From NCBI GenBank assembly GCA_942492835.1, contig OW818645.1, positions 1,240,001-1,304,000 of the forward strand: a DNA stretch of 64,000 nt, in the 5' to 3' direction. Position 1 is the first letter of the stretch. Each line of letters begins with the position of its first letter. The notes below the pieces were generated by a model. That model saw only the letters and a program-made list of their open reading frames with translations, was not told where the DNA came from and ran no database searches. Shown one piece after another: positions 33,447 through 41,622 of the stretch. The stretch is from GWB2-37-7 sp942492835. GTDB lineage: Bacteria > Bacillota > Clostridia > Lutisporales > Lutisporaceae. The position numbers and the translations under genes are program-made.

Positions 33447-33550
33447 GCTGATGTTTTTGGAAATAATACTGCAATAAGTGGTGAAAACCTTTGCCATCTT
33501 TCTTCTGCTTCACGTATGTCGTCCCAGTTAACTTTATAAAATCTAATTGT
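33408..33550 (-). pseudogene. Remnant of D-serine dehydratase gene (dsdA)
   Basis: On the minus strand, reading from about 33550, the frame gives FYKVNWDDIREAEERWQRF then SPLIAVLFPKTSAQLGITEP and PLVAI. This resembles an N-terminal stretch of D-serine ammonia-lyase (DIxxAExRLxRFxPxIAxxFPET....GIIESPL). Only about 45 codons remain; upstream start and the whole catalytic part are absent, and the match fades inside the class IV aminotransferase gene. It therefore looks like the relic of a deleted dsdA gene. No frameshift is needed within the short match. Confidence 0.6.
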
Positions 33551-33569
33551 TTAGTGCAATATATATAGT
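33547..33569 (+). repeat. Half copy of the dispersed hairpin element
   Basis: TTGTTTAGTGCAATATATAT here matches one arm of the elements at 20225, 45741 and 46395 (reading GTTTAGTGCGATATATA toward the gene). It lies about 125 bases upstream of cwlJ in the same relative orientation. The other arm is not seen. Confidence 0.4.
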
Positions 33570-33695
33570 ATATCAGAATAATAATATGAAATATATTCTT
33601 AATATACTAATATTTGTTTAAAGCTCTAAAAACTTGTGTCATTTACAAGACTTATACATATTATGATATTATCACTGTGTGTGAGGTGAAAAAAG

Positions 33696-34139
33696 GTGGC
33701 ATTTTCAGAAAGAGAGCTACTCGCTAGAATAATAAGGTGCGAGGCAGGAGGAGAAGGAGAAAACGGCATGAAGGCTGTTGCAAATACAGTTATGAATAGA
33801 GTTAGAGTTCCAAATGGGGAATATCAGCGTATAGGTCAAGGAAGTATACGAAATATAATAAATCAAGCAGGTCAGTTCGACTGCGCTACCTCAATACTTA
33901 GAGGCGTTCCAAATCCTCAAACAATTTGGGCAAACCCTCCTGAGGAAATACATTATCAAATAGCGGATTGGGCAATAGCAGGGAACAGACTTCCTATGAC
34001 TGGATATTCCTTATGGTATTTTAATCCTTTTGTACCTAGCTGCCCTGGAACCTTTCCCCCTAATGGATCAGGCTACTATGTAGTTAGAATAGGTGATCAC
34101 TGTTTCTTTAACCCTACCAACCTATATTATTTAACATAA
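33696..34139 (+). CDS. cwlJ: Spore cortex-lytic hydrolase CwlJ
   Basis: The 147-residue product is a minimal Hydrolase_2 (SleB/CwlJ) catalytic domain with no signal peptide, as in CwlJ: ERELLARIIRCEAGGEGENG with the catalytic Glu, AVANTVMNRV, FDCATSI, and a terminal GDHCFFNPTNLYY. In spores CwlJ degrades cortex muramic-lactam peptidoglycan during germination, needs GerQ for localisation in B. subtilis and is triggered by Ca-dipicolinate. It starts at GTG after GAGGTGAAAAAAG. The gerQ gene follows after 31 bases, as in other spore-formers. Confidence 0.92.
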   Translation: MAFSERELLARIIRCEAGGEGENGMKAVANTVMNRVRVPNGEYQRIGQGSIRNIINQAGQFDCATSILRGVPNPQTIWANPPEEIHYQIADWAIAGNRLPMTGYSLWYFNPFVPSCPGTFPPNGSGYYVVRIGDHCFFNPTNLYYLT

Positions 34140-34170
34140 TATAAAGAATCAAAATTGAAAGGAGAGCTTT

Positions 34171-34593
34171 ATGTATTGTAACAATCCCTTTAACTATTTC
34201 AGACAACAAGACATGTCTACCCCATCCCAGCAACCCTACTTCAACCAAATGCCTACTATGCCAATGCAACCTACTATGCCAATGCAGTCCACTATGCCAA
34301 CAGGCGTTCCTCTAGGTACAACAACAGGGAGTATGCCAACTAATATAGCTTCAGTTCCCCCTCTAATGGCTGAATATCCTGTAATGGATACAGAATATAC
34401 TCAAGGCTACCTAAGAACTCAAATAGGCAAAAAAGTCAAAGTAGAATTTCTTATCGGTACAAACATGCTGGTAGACAGAGAAGGTACTTTAGTAGATGTA
34501 GGAATAAGTTATATTATCATAAATGAAGTAGAAACAGATGACTTATTATTATGTGACATTTATTCTATAAAGTTTGTAAGATTTTATTTTTAA
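34171..34593 (+). CDS. gerQ: Spore coat protein GerQ
   Basis: The 140-residue protein has a low-complexity N-terminal half with repeats of MPMQPT/MPMQST (about residues 26-45) and a conserved C-terminal GerQ domain: YLRTQIGKKVKVEFLIGTN, REGTLVDVGISYIIINE and LLLCDIYSIKFVRFY. GerQ is a coat protein cross-linked by transglutaminase that anchors CwlJ at the spore surface. It directly follows cwlJ with a GAAAGGAGAGC site, so the two are made together, probably under a mother-cell sigma factor. Confidence 0.92.
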   Translation: MYCNNPFNYFRQQDMSTPSQQPYFNQMPTMPMQPTMPMQSTMPTGVPLGTTTGSMPTNIASVPPLMAEYPVMDTEYTQGYLRTQIGKKVKVEFLIGTNMLVDREGTLVDVGISYIIINEVETDDLLLCDIYSIKFVRFYF

Positions 34594-34609
34594 TTGCTTT
34601 TTTAAGATA

Positions 34610-34637
34610 AAAAAATAACCGGTGTGCCCGGTTATTT
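34610..34637. terminator. Bidirectional terminator between gerQ and the ABC exporter gene
   Basis: AAATAACCGG / CCGGTTATTT with loop TGTGC; T-rich on both sides (longest U-tract on the minus strand). Confidence 0.85.
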
Positions 34638-34643
34638 CTATTA

Positions 34644-36377
34644 TTACATTCCTTCAAATTGTGCATTATATAAGGATGCATATATTCCGTCTTGTTTTAT
34701 TAATTCTTCATGACTTCCTCTTTCCTCAATACCATTGTCTGTAAGTACCAGTATACTCTTTGCTCTTCTTATGGTAGATAGTCTATGTGCGATTATAAAG
34801 GTAGTTCTGTTGTTAGCAAGCTTCTCTAATGATTGCTGCACAACCTTTTCACTATGATTATCCAAAGCAGAGGTTGCTTCATCAAGTATAAGTATAGGAG
34901 GATTTTTTAAGAATACTCTTGCTATACTTATTCTTTGTTTTTGTCCACCTGAAAGCTTTACTCCTCTTTCGCCTACATAAGTATCATATCCAACTTCAAA
35001 AGCTTCAATAAACTCATCTGAATTTGCTTTTCTTGATGCTTCAATAACCTCTTCATCAGTGGCATCTGGTCTTCCATATCTAATATTTTCCATTATTGAA
35101 CCAGCAAATAGATAAACATCCTGCTGCACAATACCTATACTCTTCCTTAGAGATTCCAGCTTAATATCTCTTATATCTATACCATCAATTTTTATACTTC
35201 CATCTGTTACATCATAGAAACGAGGTATAAGATTGCAGATAGTTGATTTACCTCCTCCAGATGGTCCAACCAATGCAACTGTCTCACCAGGCTTCAAAGT
35301 AAGGTCTACCCCATTTAAAACATGTACTCCTTCATCATATTTAAAGGAAACATTATCAAAAATAACCTCACCTTGTACCTCTCCAAGCTCTATACTATCT
35401 TCTTTATCCTTTATATCAGGCTCAATGTCCATTATCTCCAAAAATCTTTCAAAGCCAGTCATACCTTTTTGGAACTGTTCAGTGAAATCAATCAGCTTTC
35501 TAATTGGGATTAACAAAGTATTTATATAAAGCAGATATGTAACCAATTCAAGAGTTCCTATAGCTCCACTTTTAATGAACAATGCTCCAATTATAGCTAC
35601 TGCTATATAGATGATACCATCAAAGAGCTTGATACCACTAAAGAACCTACCCATATAGGAATAGCTTTCTGTCTTTGTGTCTAGAAATTCACTATTTCCC
35701 TTGTAAAATTTTACCTTCTCCAATTCTTCATTAGAAAAGGACTTTACTACCCTTATTCCCGCTATGCTGTCCTCTATCTGTGCATTGACTTCAGCAATTT
35801 TCTGTTTATTGCGTTTAAATACAGAGCGCATTTTATTGTTGTAGTAATATGCAAAAGCCATCATAAAAGGTATAAAAGCAAATATTATAAGCGTTAGCTT
35901 AATATCTACAGTCATTAGTATTATAAATGCTCCAAAAATTTTGATTACAGAAATGAAAACTTCCTCAGGTCCATGATGAGCTAGCTCTGTGATATCAAAC
36001 AAGTCATTAACTATTCGAGACATTATTTGACCTGTTTTGGTATTATCAAAATAATTATATGATAATTTCTGTAGATGCGAGAAAAGATCACTTCTAATAT
36101 CAAATTCCATCTTGGCACCCATTATATGTCCCCAAGCTGTAATATAGTTCTGACAGAAATATTCAATAATTCTTAACGCGACCATTATAATTGCAATTTT
36201 AATTATCACATCGATCGCAACGCCCATCTCATTCTTTATTCCCTTTTCAAGTAGATTGGTTGTCAATAAAGGAAATATCAGATCCACCCCTGATACTGCC
36301 AATGCACACAGCATATCAGTAAAGAAGAGCCGCTTATAAGGCTTATAGTAAGCAATAAACCTTCTTATCTTATTCAA
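34644..36377 (-). CDS. ABC exporter, fused TM and ATPase domains
   Basis: The ~577-residue half-transporter has a six-helix exporter domain (residues about 1-300) and an ATPase domain with Walker A GPSGGGKST, Q-loop QQDVYLFAG, signature LSGGQKQRISIAR, Walker B ILILDEATSALD and H-loop IIAHRLST. It resembles the MsbA/YknU/BmrA group that exports lipids, drugs or peptides as homo- or heterodimers. Start taken at TTG 36377 behind GAGGGGGTAC; the longer frame starts inside that site. No partner half-transporter lies nearby, so a homodimer is likely. Confidence 0.93.
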   Translation of the reverse strand: MNKIRRFIAYYKPYKRLFFTDMLCALAVSGVDLIFPLLTTNLLEKGIKNEMGVAIDVIIKIAIIMVALRIIEYFCQNYITAWGHIMGAKMEFDIRSDLFSHLQKLSYNYFDNTKTGQIMSRIVNDLFDITELAHHGPEEVFISVIKIFGAFIILMTVDIKLTLIIFAFIPFMMAFAYYYNNKMRSVFKRNKQKIAEVNAQIEDSIAGIRVVKSFSNEELEKVKFYKGNSEFLDTKTESYSYMGRFFSGIKLFDGIIYIAVAIIGALFIKSGAIGTLELVTYLLYINTLLIPIRKLIDFTEQFQKGMTGFERFLEIMDIEPDIKDKEDSIELGEVQGEVIFDNVSFKYDEGVHVLNGVDLTLKPGETVALVGPSGGGKSTICNLIPRFYDVTDGSIKIDGIDIRDIKLESLRKSIGIVQQDVYLFAGSIMENIRYGRPDATDEEVIEASRKANSDEFIEAFEVGYDTYVGERGVKLSGGQKQRISIARVFLKNPPILILDEATSALDNHSEKVVQQSLEKLANNRTTFIIAHRLSTIRRAKSILVLTDNGIEERGSHEELIKQDGIYASLYNAQFEGM

Positions 36378-36486
36378 AATATAGTACCCCCTCAACAAAA
36401 CAAAATATAAGTTTTTTAGTCACTTTATTATTATAACATTATTAATTATTCTCTTTCAAAAAATTTATTGAATAAAAAAAATAATG

Positions 36487-37239
36487 CTATATCTCAATAA
36501 TCCCCATCTGAATAAAAGCAACAGATAGTAAACTGAGTAATCTATATTTTGATTTTGAAGAATAGTTTTTTTCCTCTTTTTCAAAAACTTCAGAACTTGT
36601 ATTTAAAAAATTGTCAATATCCAAACCTATACCCTCAACATTGAGATATTTTATCATTTCTGAACATGCCTTTTCTAAAGTTAATTCAGTTATTTTATTA
36701 AGCTGTATAACATTATTTGAACCAATAAAAGCCTTCGCTTCTTCTCCTAATCCTAATTCATTAGTATGTGTATCGTCTATAAAATTAGATATATTGTAAC
36801 TCTCAATTGATGGATAACTTAATAGTAATAATCCTCCTCTTTCAGCATTTTCATTTTCGTAAGGATTAGTTAAAGCACTCATTAAATTTTTTATTAAGTT
36901 TAAATCACAATTAGACTTTGGATCACGATCAAATAAATAATATATTGCTGCCTTATGTACAGGAAAATCATATTTTGTTTTTAACAACTCAAATATATTA
37001 TCTAGATAACCATTCTCATCACAAATATCAGATATGTTAGATTCTTCGGTATTAATAACCACTACTTTTGAAGTGCTTATATTTTTATTATTAAAAAAAT
37101 TAGCTTCATCTCGTCTTTTTTCAATATATTCATAACCCAGTACATTACAAAAAATTCTTCTTAAAAGTGAAAACTCATTTCTCCCACCTTCTACTATAAA
37201 CAACACCCTACCTATACTCTTATCCTTATTAACTTTCAT
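36487..37239 (-). CDS. TOPRIM/RloB-like putative nuclease, partner of the adjacent ATPase
   Basis: From ATG 37239 (behind AAGGAAGATA) the product has 250 residues. RVLFIVEGGRNEFSLLRRIF carries the VEG-x-x-E motif of TOPRIM/RloB/DUF4435 folds; AIYYLFDRDPKSN supplies the D-x-D block; LLLLSYPSIESYNISNF matches the S-x-P-x-x-E block of RloB-like proteins. Together these look like a metal-dependent nuclease or toxin. The gene overlaps the end of the AAA ATPase gene by 11 bases. This two-gene arrangement recalls PARIS (AriA-AriB), AbiL (AbiLi-AbiLii) and OLD-nuclease systems, where an ATPase senses phage and releases a TOPRIM effector. The exact family cannot be fixed by eye. Confidence 0.7.
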   Translation of the reverse strand: MKVNKDKSIGRVLFIVEGGRNEFSLLRRIFCNVLGYEYIEKRRDEANFFNNKNISTSKVVVINTEESNISDICDENGYLDNIFELLKTKYDFPVHKAAIYYLFDRDPKSNCDLNLIKNLMSALTNPYENENAERGGLLLLSYPSIESYNISNFIDDTHTNELGLGEEAKAFIGSNNVIQLNKITELTLEKACSEMIKYLNVEGIGLDIDNFLNTSSEVFEKEEKNYSSKSKYRLLSLLSVAFIQMGIIEI

Positions 37240-38395
37240 TATCTTCCTTATAATTTGGCAATCCTTCGAATACGCCACTTACATACATTTTTTCAAGATT
37301 TTGAGCAACTCTTGGTTGTTCATCTGAAAAACGTTTAATTCGACTACCGTTTATTCCATCAAAATTTACTGAGTATATTTGATCAGGACGTAATATAGCG
37401 GTTGATAGTATGTTGGTTGAGTGAGACACGAAAATCATTTGCGATTGTACTGAATTTTTCATGAAATACTTTATTAAGAGTTCCTCAAGTTCATTATGAA
37501 ATCCACTTGAAAATTCATCAATTAGTAACATGCCTTTGTTTTCTAAAACTTTTAAAAATGAAGGAAGCATATTAAGAAGAGTACGATTGCCTAATGACTC
37601 TTCACCAAAAGGCAGCGGCATATTAATACCTGTTCTCCTGAAGAATAATGCCTTTTCATCATCGTCCTCAGTTTTGAGAATATAATGGTCTCCTCTACAT
37701 TCACTTACATAATCCACAACATGTCCAAAATTGTATTTGGTGAAAAACTCATTTAACTTCTCAGTCCCATATTTTTGCAGGTAATTGTCTAGCACCATTT
37801 TTTCCTTACCATATTGTATTATGCGTTTATCAAAAGCATTAAAATATATAGAATTCTGTAAGAACTTAAACCACTTTATTAATGTTTCATTGCCAGCAAA
37901 ACGAGTATTAAAATATATAGTTCTTAATGCAAGAGTATCTTTATTTAATTCATTTTCAGTATAAATTGTTTCCTTATTATCAACTATATATGATTTTGCA
38001 GTTAAACCCATTCTTTCAAGTATCAAATTCTCATCAATGTATAATTTTTCATATAAGATATTATTTAGAACATCATTTGTAATTTTATAACTTATTTGTT
38101 TTCCTTCTATCTTAAAATAGTAGTCGATAGAAAATTCCTGTTTTTCACCAAAGAGACAAAGCAACATCTCTGTAACAACATCTCTTTCAACAAATAATAA
38201 ATCCAATAATAACTTTATAGCTAAAATAATGTTTGATTTACCTGATGCATTTGCACCTACAAACATAATGCCTTTTAAAATATCGTTATCTGCTACATTA
38301 GTATCAGATAAAAAAGTATAATTTGTCCTTGTAAAATCAATTTTAGTTTCATTCTTAAAGGATCTGAAACCTTTAATTATAATTTTTGATAACAT
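37229..38395 (-). CDS. AAA_15/AAA_21 (RloA/AriA-like) ABC-type ATPase
   Basis: From ATG 38395 (behind GGAGGTGTATAGT) the 388-residue ATPase starts IIIKGFRSFKNETKIDFT, has Walker A FVGANASGKSNII (about residue 45), a long inserted middle region, a signature-like GEESLGNRTLLNML, Walker B GMLLIDEFSSGFHNE and H-loop IFVSHSTNIL. This is the COG1106/AAA_21 type found in RloA, AbiLi, AriA and Old-like defence ATPases. It is the first gene of a pair with a TOPRIM/RloB-like protein. A likely promoter lies in the hairpin at 38490-38517. Confidence 0.85.
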   Translation of the reverse strand: MLSKIIIKGFRSFKNETKIDFTRTNYTFLSDTNVADNDILKGIMFVGANASGKSNIILAIKLLLDLLFVERDVVTEMLLCLFGEKQEFSIDYYFKIEGKQISYKITNDVLNNILYEKLYIDENLILERMGLTAKSYIVDNKETIYTENELNKDTLALRTIYFNTRFAGNETLIKWFKFLQNSIYFNAFDKRIIQYGKEKMVLDNYLQKYGTEKLNEFFTKYNFGHVVDYVSECRGDHYILKTEDDDEKALFFRRTGINMPLPFGEESLGNRTLLNMLPSFLKVLENKGMLLIDEFSSGFHNELEELLIKYFMKNSVQSQMIFVSHSTNILSTAILRPDQIYSVNFDGINGSRIKRFSDEQPRVAQNLEKMYVSGVFEGLPNYKEDNES

Positions 38396-38489
38396 ACTAT
38401 ACACCTCCAACTATTAATATATCATTTAACAATATTATACGCAATATATTTACAGCTCATTCACGATATGCAGTAATTTTTTTACACTC

Positions 38490-38517
38490 ATTATACTAAA
38501 TGCCTACGAGCTAGCAA
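38490..38517 (-). promoter_or_regulatory. Promoter of the ATPase/TOPRIM operon, -35 within a hairpin arm
   Basis: On the minus strand TTGCTA (38517-38512) and TATAAT (38495-38490) are spaced by 16 bases and lie about 100 bases upstream of the ATPase start. The -35 box falls inside one arm of the 21-bp perfect inverted repeat at 38498-38553, so repeat-binding or cruciform formation would affect it. Confidence 0.5.
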
Positions 38518-38553
38518 TAAAGGCAAGGTATCATTGCTAGCTCGTAGGCATTT
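38498..38553. terminator. 21-bp perfect hairpin, possible terminator and operator
   Basis: Arms 38498-38518 and 38533-38553 (core TGCCTACGAGCTAGCAAT) pair without mismatch around a 14-base loop. It lies just downstream of the minus-strand LiaF-like gene and upstream of the ATPase gene. T residues follow on the plus-strand side (TTTTTATA); the minus-strand side has only TTTAGT. It may be a terminator for the membrane protein gene that doubles as a control site. Confidence 0.6.
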
Positions 38554-38587
38554 TTATATATTAAACCTATTTTAAAATTTTATAATC

Positions 38588-39073
38588 TTATTCCTTATGA
38601 TCACGCTTAAAAATTATCATTAATCCTATAACAACAAGTATAATTGGTATCAAGTATTTCCTCATACCCATTAGGAAATATGTTTTGCTTAAAATCATAA
38701 GCCCTATGCCGCCTAATATTCCAATGGGAATAAGTAAGCCCTTGTCTCTTTTGTCAAATATATATAGCTCAAACAAACCTATTGCTACACCGATAAGTAT
38801 AAAAGGCCACAAGTTTGCCATTGTTCCCCATCCGAAAAATGCAATCACATATGCCATTAAGCCATAAGTAGTAAGAATACCTGCAGGTACTAAGTTACCG
38901 GGGTTTTTATCAATTTTGGTAAAAAATGCAAAGTGTAGATATATTCCTGGCAGTAATAATGCCAAAGGCCATATATAATCCCAAGAAAAATTAATATATC
39001 CAAAATTAGACAGTAGCAGTATGCATCCAACTGCAATTAGTACCGCCCCTTTAACCATATTTGAGTTTTTCAT
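38588..39073 (-). CDS. LiaF/LiaI-like (DUF5668) membrane protein
   Basis: The 161-residue protein has four to five short helices. It starts with MVKGAVLIAVGCILLLSNFG and DYIWPLALLLPGIYLHF, the LiaI/LiaF-TM (DUF5668) pattern, and repeats a similar unit later (LWPFILIGVAIGLFELYIF and IPIILVVIGLMIIFKRD). Such proteins appear near envelope-stress systems (LiaRS) but no such kinase is here. The C-terminal soluble LiaF domain is missing, so it is the short form. ATG follows AGGAGGTAGC. Confidence 0.75.
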   Translation of the reverse strand: MKNSNMVKGAVLIAVGCILLLSNFGYINFSWDYIWPLALLLPGIYLHFAFFTKIDKNPGNLVPAGILTTYGLMAYVIAFFGWGTMANLWPFILIGVAIGLFELYIFDKRDKGLLIPIGILGGIGLMILSKTYFLMGMRKYLIPIILVVIGLMIIFKRDHKE

Positions 39074-39213
39074 TTAAGCTACCTCCTATTTTTTTGTTTC
39101 ATAGCAATATACGTCTTATGATTTCTAATGTCTGATAAATTAGAACTTTGTTGGGCAAATTTTATATGTACCCAATATTATGCTATAATAATTATCAAAG
39201 TGAGGTGTTATTT

Positions 39214-39795
39214 TTGATCAAGGAGCAAAAAAAGCAAATCAGAAACTCTGTACTTAAAATAAGAAACAATCTAACATCGCAAGAGATTATTGAAGCTGAA
39301 AAGCTTATAATCGATAATTTATTGAAACTGAATCAGTTTATGGAGTCTAAGAATGTTTTTTGCTATTTAAGCTTTAGAAGTGAAGTTCCTACACCAAATA
39401 TAATTAATTACTGCCAGCAAAATGAAAAAAATGTCTACATGCCTATCTGTAATAATGATACCAAGGAAATGATTATTTCTTTGTATGATAAGAATGTTGA
39501 GCTTATAACTTCAAGCTATGGTGTACAGGAAGCATCTCCAAAGACTATAAAGATTTCTGACCGAAATATATTAGATGTTGCCCTTATGCCCGGTGCAGCG
39601 TTTGATATCAATGGCTATAGGATAGGCTATGGAGCTGGCTACTATGATAAGTTCTATGCCCATAGCAACAAGCAAATATATAAGGTTGCTTTAGCTTATT
39701 CTTTCCAAATAGTTGACAAGGTTCCAAATGATGATTTTGATATACCCGTTGACTGCATTGTTACAGAAAAAGGCATTATAATCTGTAATAAATAA
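39214..39795 (+). CDS. 5-formyltetrahydrofolate cyclo-ligase
   Basis: The 193-residue enzyme converts 5-formyl-THF to 5,10-methenyl-THF using ATP. Family motifs are present: FCYLSFRSEVPTPNII near residue 50, KNVYMPICN, LDVALMPGAAFDINGYRIGYG (substrate/ATP loop) and GAGYYDKFY, plus PVDCIVTE. I chose TTG 39214 behind GAGGTGTTATTT; the ATG at 39148 has no ribosome binding site. The chromate transporter gene follows 21 bases later. Confidence 0.92.
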   Translation: MIKEQKKQIRNSVLKIRNNLTSQEIIEAEKLIIDNLLKLNQFMESKNVFCYLSFRSEVPTPNIINYCQQNEKNVYMPICNNDTKEMIISLYDKNVELITSSYGVQEASPKTIKISDRNILDVALMPGAAFDINGYRIGYGAGYYDKFYAHSNKQIYKVALAYSFQIVDKVPNDDFDIPVDCIVTEKGIIICNK

Positions 39796-39816
39796 TTATT
39801 TTTGAGAGGTGAAATA

Positions 39817-40344
39817 ATGTTATTTGATATTTTCAAAACTTTCTTTAAGATTGGAGCTTTTACATTAGGCGGCGGTTATGCCATGCTTCCTATAATACAA
39901 AAGGAAGTAGTAGATAACAAAAAGTGGTTAAAGGATGATGAATTTATGGACTCTATCGCTGTTACAAATAGTCTACCAGGTCCCCTAGCTATAAACAGTG
40001 CAACCTTTGTAGGCTATAAAACAGCAGGCATACCGGGTGCAGTGGTAGCTGCTTTGGGGGCAGTACTTCCATCTTTTATGATAATCTTAGTTATTGCAAT
40101 GTTTTTTGGCAATTTTGCTGACAATGCTGTGGTAGAACAAATCTTTGCAGGTGTAAGACCAGCTGTAGTTGCGCTAATAGTTTACGCCTTAGTTAAGCTT
40201 ACTAAGTCTGTAGGTATAAACAAAATAAACATGATAATTGCTATAGCAGCACTTATATTAATACTAGTTGCTAATATGCATCCCATCCTTGTAATAATTA
40301 TGGCTGGCTTAGCAGGTTTATTAATATTTAACAGAAAGGAGTAA
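39817..40344 (+). CDS. Chromate transporter (short-chain ChrA), subunit 1
   Basis: The 175-residue membrane protein is one half of a split CHR transporter: FFKIGAFTLGGGYAMLPIIQKEVV with the GGGYA motif, LPGPLAINSATFVGYKTAG, then hydrophobic helices. Short-chain CHR proteins are encoded in pairs and act together; chromate efflux is shown for some, sulfate or other anion transport is possible. ATG 39817 follows GAGAGGTGAAATA. Its partner starts seven bases after its stop. Confidence 0.9.
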   Translation: MLFDIFKTFFKIGAFTLGGGYAMLPIIQKEVVDNKKWLKDDEFMDSIAVTNSLPGPLAINSATFVGYKTAGIPGAVVAALGAVLPSFMIILVIAMFFGNFADNAVVEQIFAGVRPAVVALIVYALVKLTKSVGINKINMIIAIAALILILVANMHPILVIIMAGLAGLLIFNRKE

Positions 40345-40351
40345 TACCCAT

Positions 40352-40879
40352 ATGCTTTTAAAATTATTTATTGCCTTTTTAAAGATAGGCGCCTTTAGCT
40401 TTGGCGGTGGATATGCGGTATTAACCTTTATCCAAAAAGAGATTATAGAGAATAATCATTGGATAACTGCCAAAGGTTTTATAGATATTGTTGCTATTGC
40501 AGAAATGACCCCAGGCCCTATCGCTGTAAATTCATCCACCTTTGTAGGTTATAAGCTGGGTGGTTTTTTTGGTTCTGTTCTTGCAACTCTGGGAGTCATA
40601 TTGATTCCATTTACCGTTACCTTACTGGTATCAATATATTTCAATAAATTCAAGCACATAAAACAGGTTAACTGGGTGCTAAAGGGCATAAAACCAGCTG
40701 TTTTGGGACTTATCGCCGCTGCCTGCTACAATATAGGAATTGTTTCTGTTGTTGATATAAAGAGTGTAATTATAGCAGTGCTTGTATTCATTGGAGTTTA
40801 TAAATTTAAAGTACATCCCATACTAGCCTTAGTAATGTCCGGAGTGTTAGGAATTGTGTTTTATGGAATACTAGCGTAA
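40352..40879 (+). CDS. Chromate transporter (short-chain ChrA), subunit 2
   Basis: The 175-residue partner of the preceding protein has the same family motifs: FLKIGAFSFGGGYAVLTFIQKEI, MTPGPIAVNSSTFVGYKLGG and VNWVLKGIKPAVLGLIA. It is clearly a paralogue of subunit 1, probably inserted in opposite orientation in the membrane, as in other SCHR pairs. ATG follows AAAGGAGTAATACCCAT. A strong terminator ends the transcript. Confidence 0.9.
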   Translation: MLLKLFIAFLKIGAFSFGGGYAVLTFIQKEIIENNHWITAKGFIDIVAIAEMTPGPIAVNSSTFVGYKLGGFFGSVLATLGVILIPFTVTLLVSIYFNKFKHIKQVNWVLKGIKPAVLGLIAAACYNIGIVSVVDIKSVIIAVLVFIGVYKFKVHPILALVMSGVLGIVFYGILA

Positions 40880-40881
40880 AA

Positions 40882-40941
40882 AAGGGCTGTTGCACAACTA
40901 ATTATTTACTATGTTGGTGCAACAGTCCCTTATTTTTTTTT
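40882..40941. terminator. Terminator shared by chrA pair and prsW
   Basis: AAGGGCTGTTGCAC / GTGCAACAG-T-CCCTT across a 21-base loop, followed by nine or more T residues. It overlaps the last codons of the convergent gene at 40930. Confidence 0.85.
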
Positions 40942-41622
40942 GCTTTTTAAAGGAGAGTAAGGGTGTTCAGAAAGCTCGTCAATATTATTAAGACCTCTTT
41001 TCCAAAGATATAGCATGTATGGTATAAATATTATAAGCAATGCTGTATTCCGAGAGAAAAGAATAAAGTCATAAAATCCATGCAGCACTATAGGAATTAC
41101 CAGTGCAAAAATCAGACTTTTCTTGCATATTTTATCCTCAGAAAATCTTGCTTTACCGAAATAGTAGCCCATTATAATTCCAAACAGTGCATGAGCAGGA
41201 ACTGCTGTAAGAGATCTAATAAATGCAGTATGAAAGCCGCTTAACATCACATATCCAATGTTCTCCGTAGTAGCAAATCCTAAAGATATATAAACACTGT
41301 AAACAATGCCGTCATACCTTTCATTAAAATTCTTATTTTTCCATATAAAAAACCAGAAAATTAAATATTTAAAGCTCTCCTCCACAAAACCCGCTACTAC
41401 AAATGCAGTATATCCGGCAGCCACTAAGCTTTCTGTTGCCATATCAAACAAATCTAGTCTTAGCTCAATTATCACTATAGGAACTACAGCAATACTGCCT
41501 AACACAAATGCCTTAAGAAGCAGCTTGCGCGGTTCTTTTTCATATCTATCCCTTAGATATATATAATAGAGTAATGCAAGAGATGGAGCAATCGCAGTTA
41601 TTAAAAGCATCATAATCATCAC
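40930..41622 (-). CDS. PrsW family intramembrane protease
   Basis: The 230-residue membrane protein has the PrsW layout: YYIYLRDRYEKEPRKLLLKAF at the start, FVEESFKYLIFW with the two glutamates, YDGIVYSVYISLGFATTENI, AVPAHALFGIIMGYYFG and LHGFYDFIL. In B. subtilis PrsW cleaves the anti-sigma factor RsiW; substrates here are unknown. It overlaps the upstream methyltransferase stop by ATGA, so the two are translationally coupled, an odd pairing. Its end runs into the shared terminator. Confidence 0.9.
   Translation of the reverse strand: MMIMMLLITAIAPSLALLYYIYLRDRYEKEPRKLLLKAFVLGSIAVVPIVIIELRLDLFDMATESLVAAGYTAFVVAGFVEESFKYLIFWFFIWKNKNFNERYDGIVYSVYISLGFATTENIGYVMLSGFHTAFIRSLTAVPAHALFGIIMGYYFGKARFSEDKICKKSLIFALVIPIVLHGFYDFILFSRNTALLIIFIPYMLYLWKRGLNNIDELSEHPYSPLKSKKK

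Noticed and set aside
36487..38395. Firm assignment to PARIS or AbiL
   Set aside because: Motifs suit several TOPRIM/RloB families; without a model search the exact system cannot be named.
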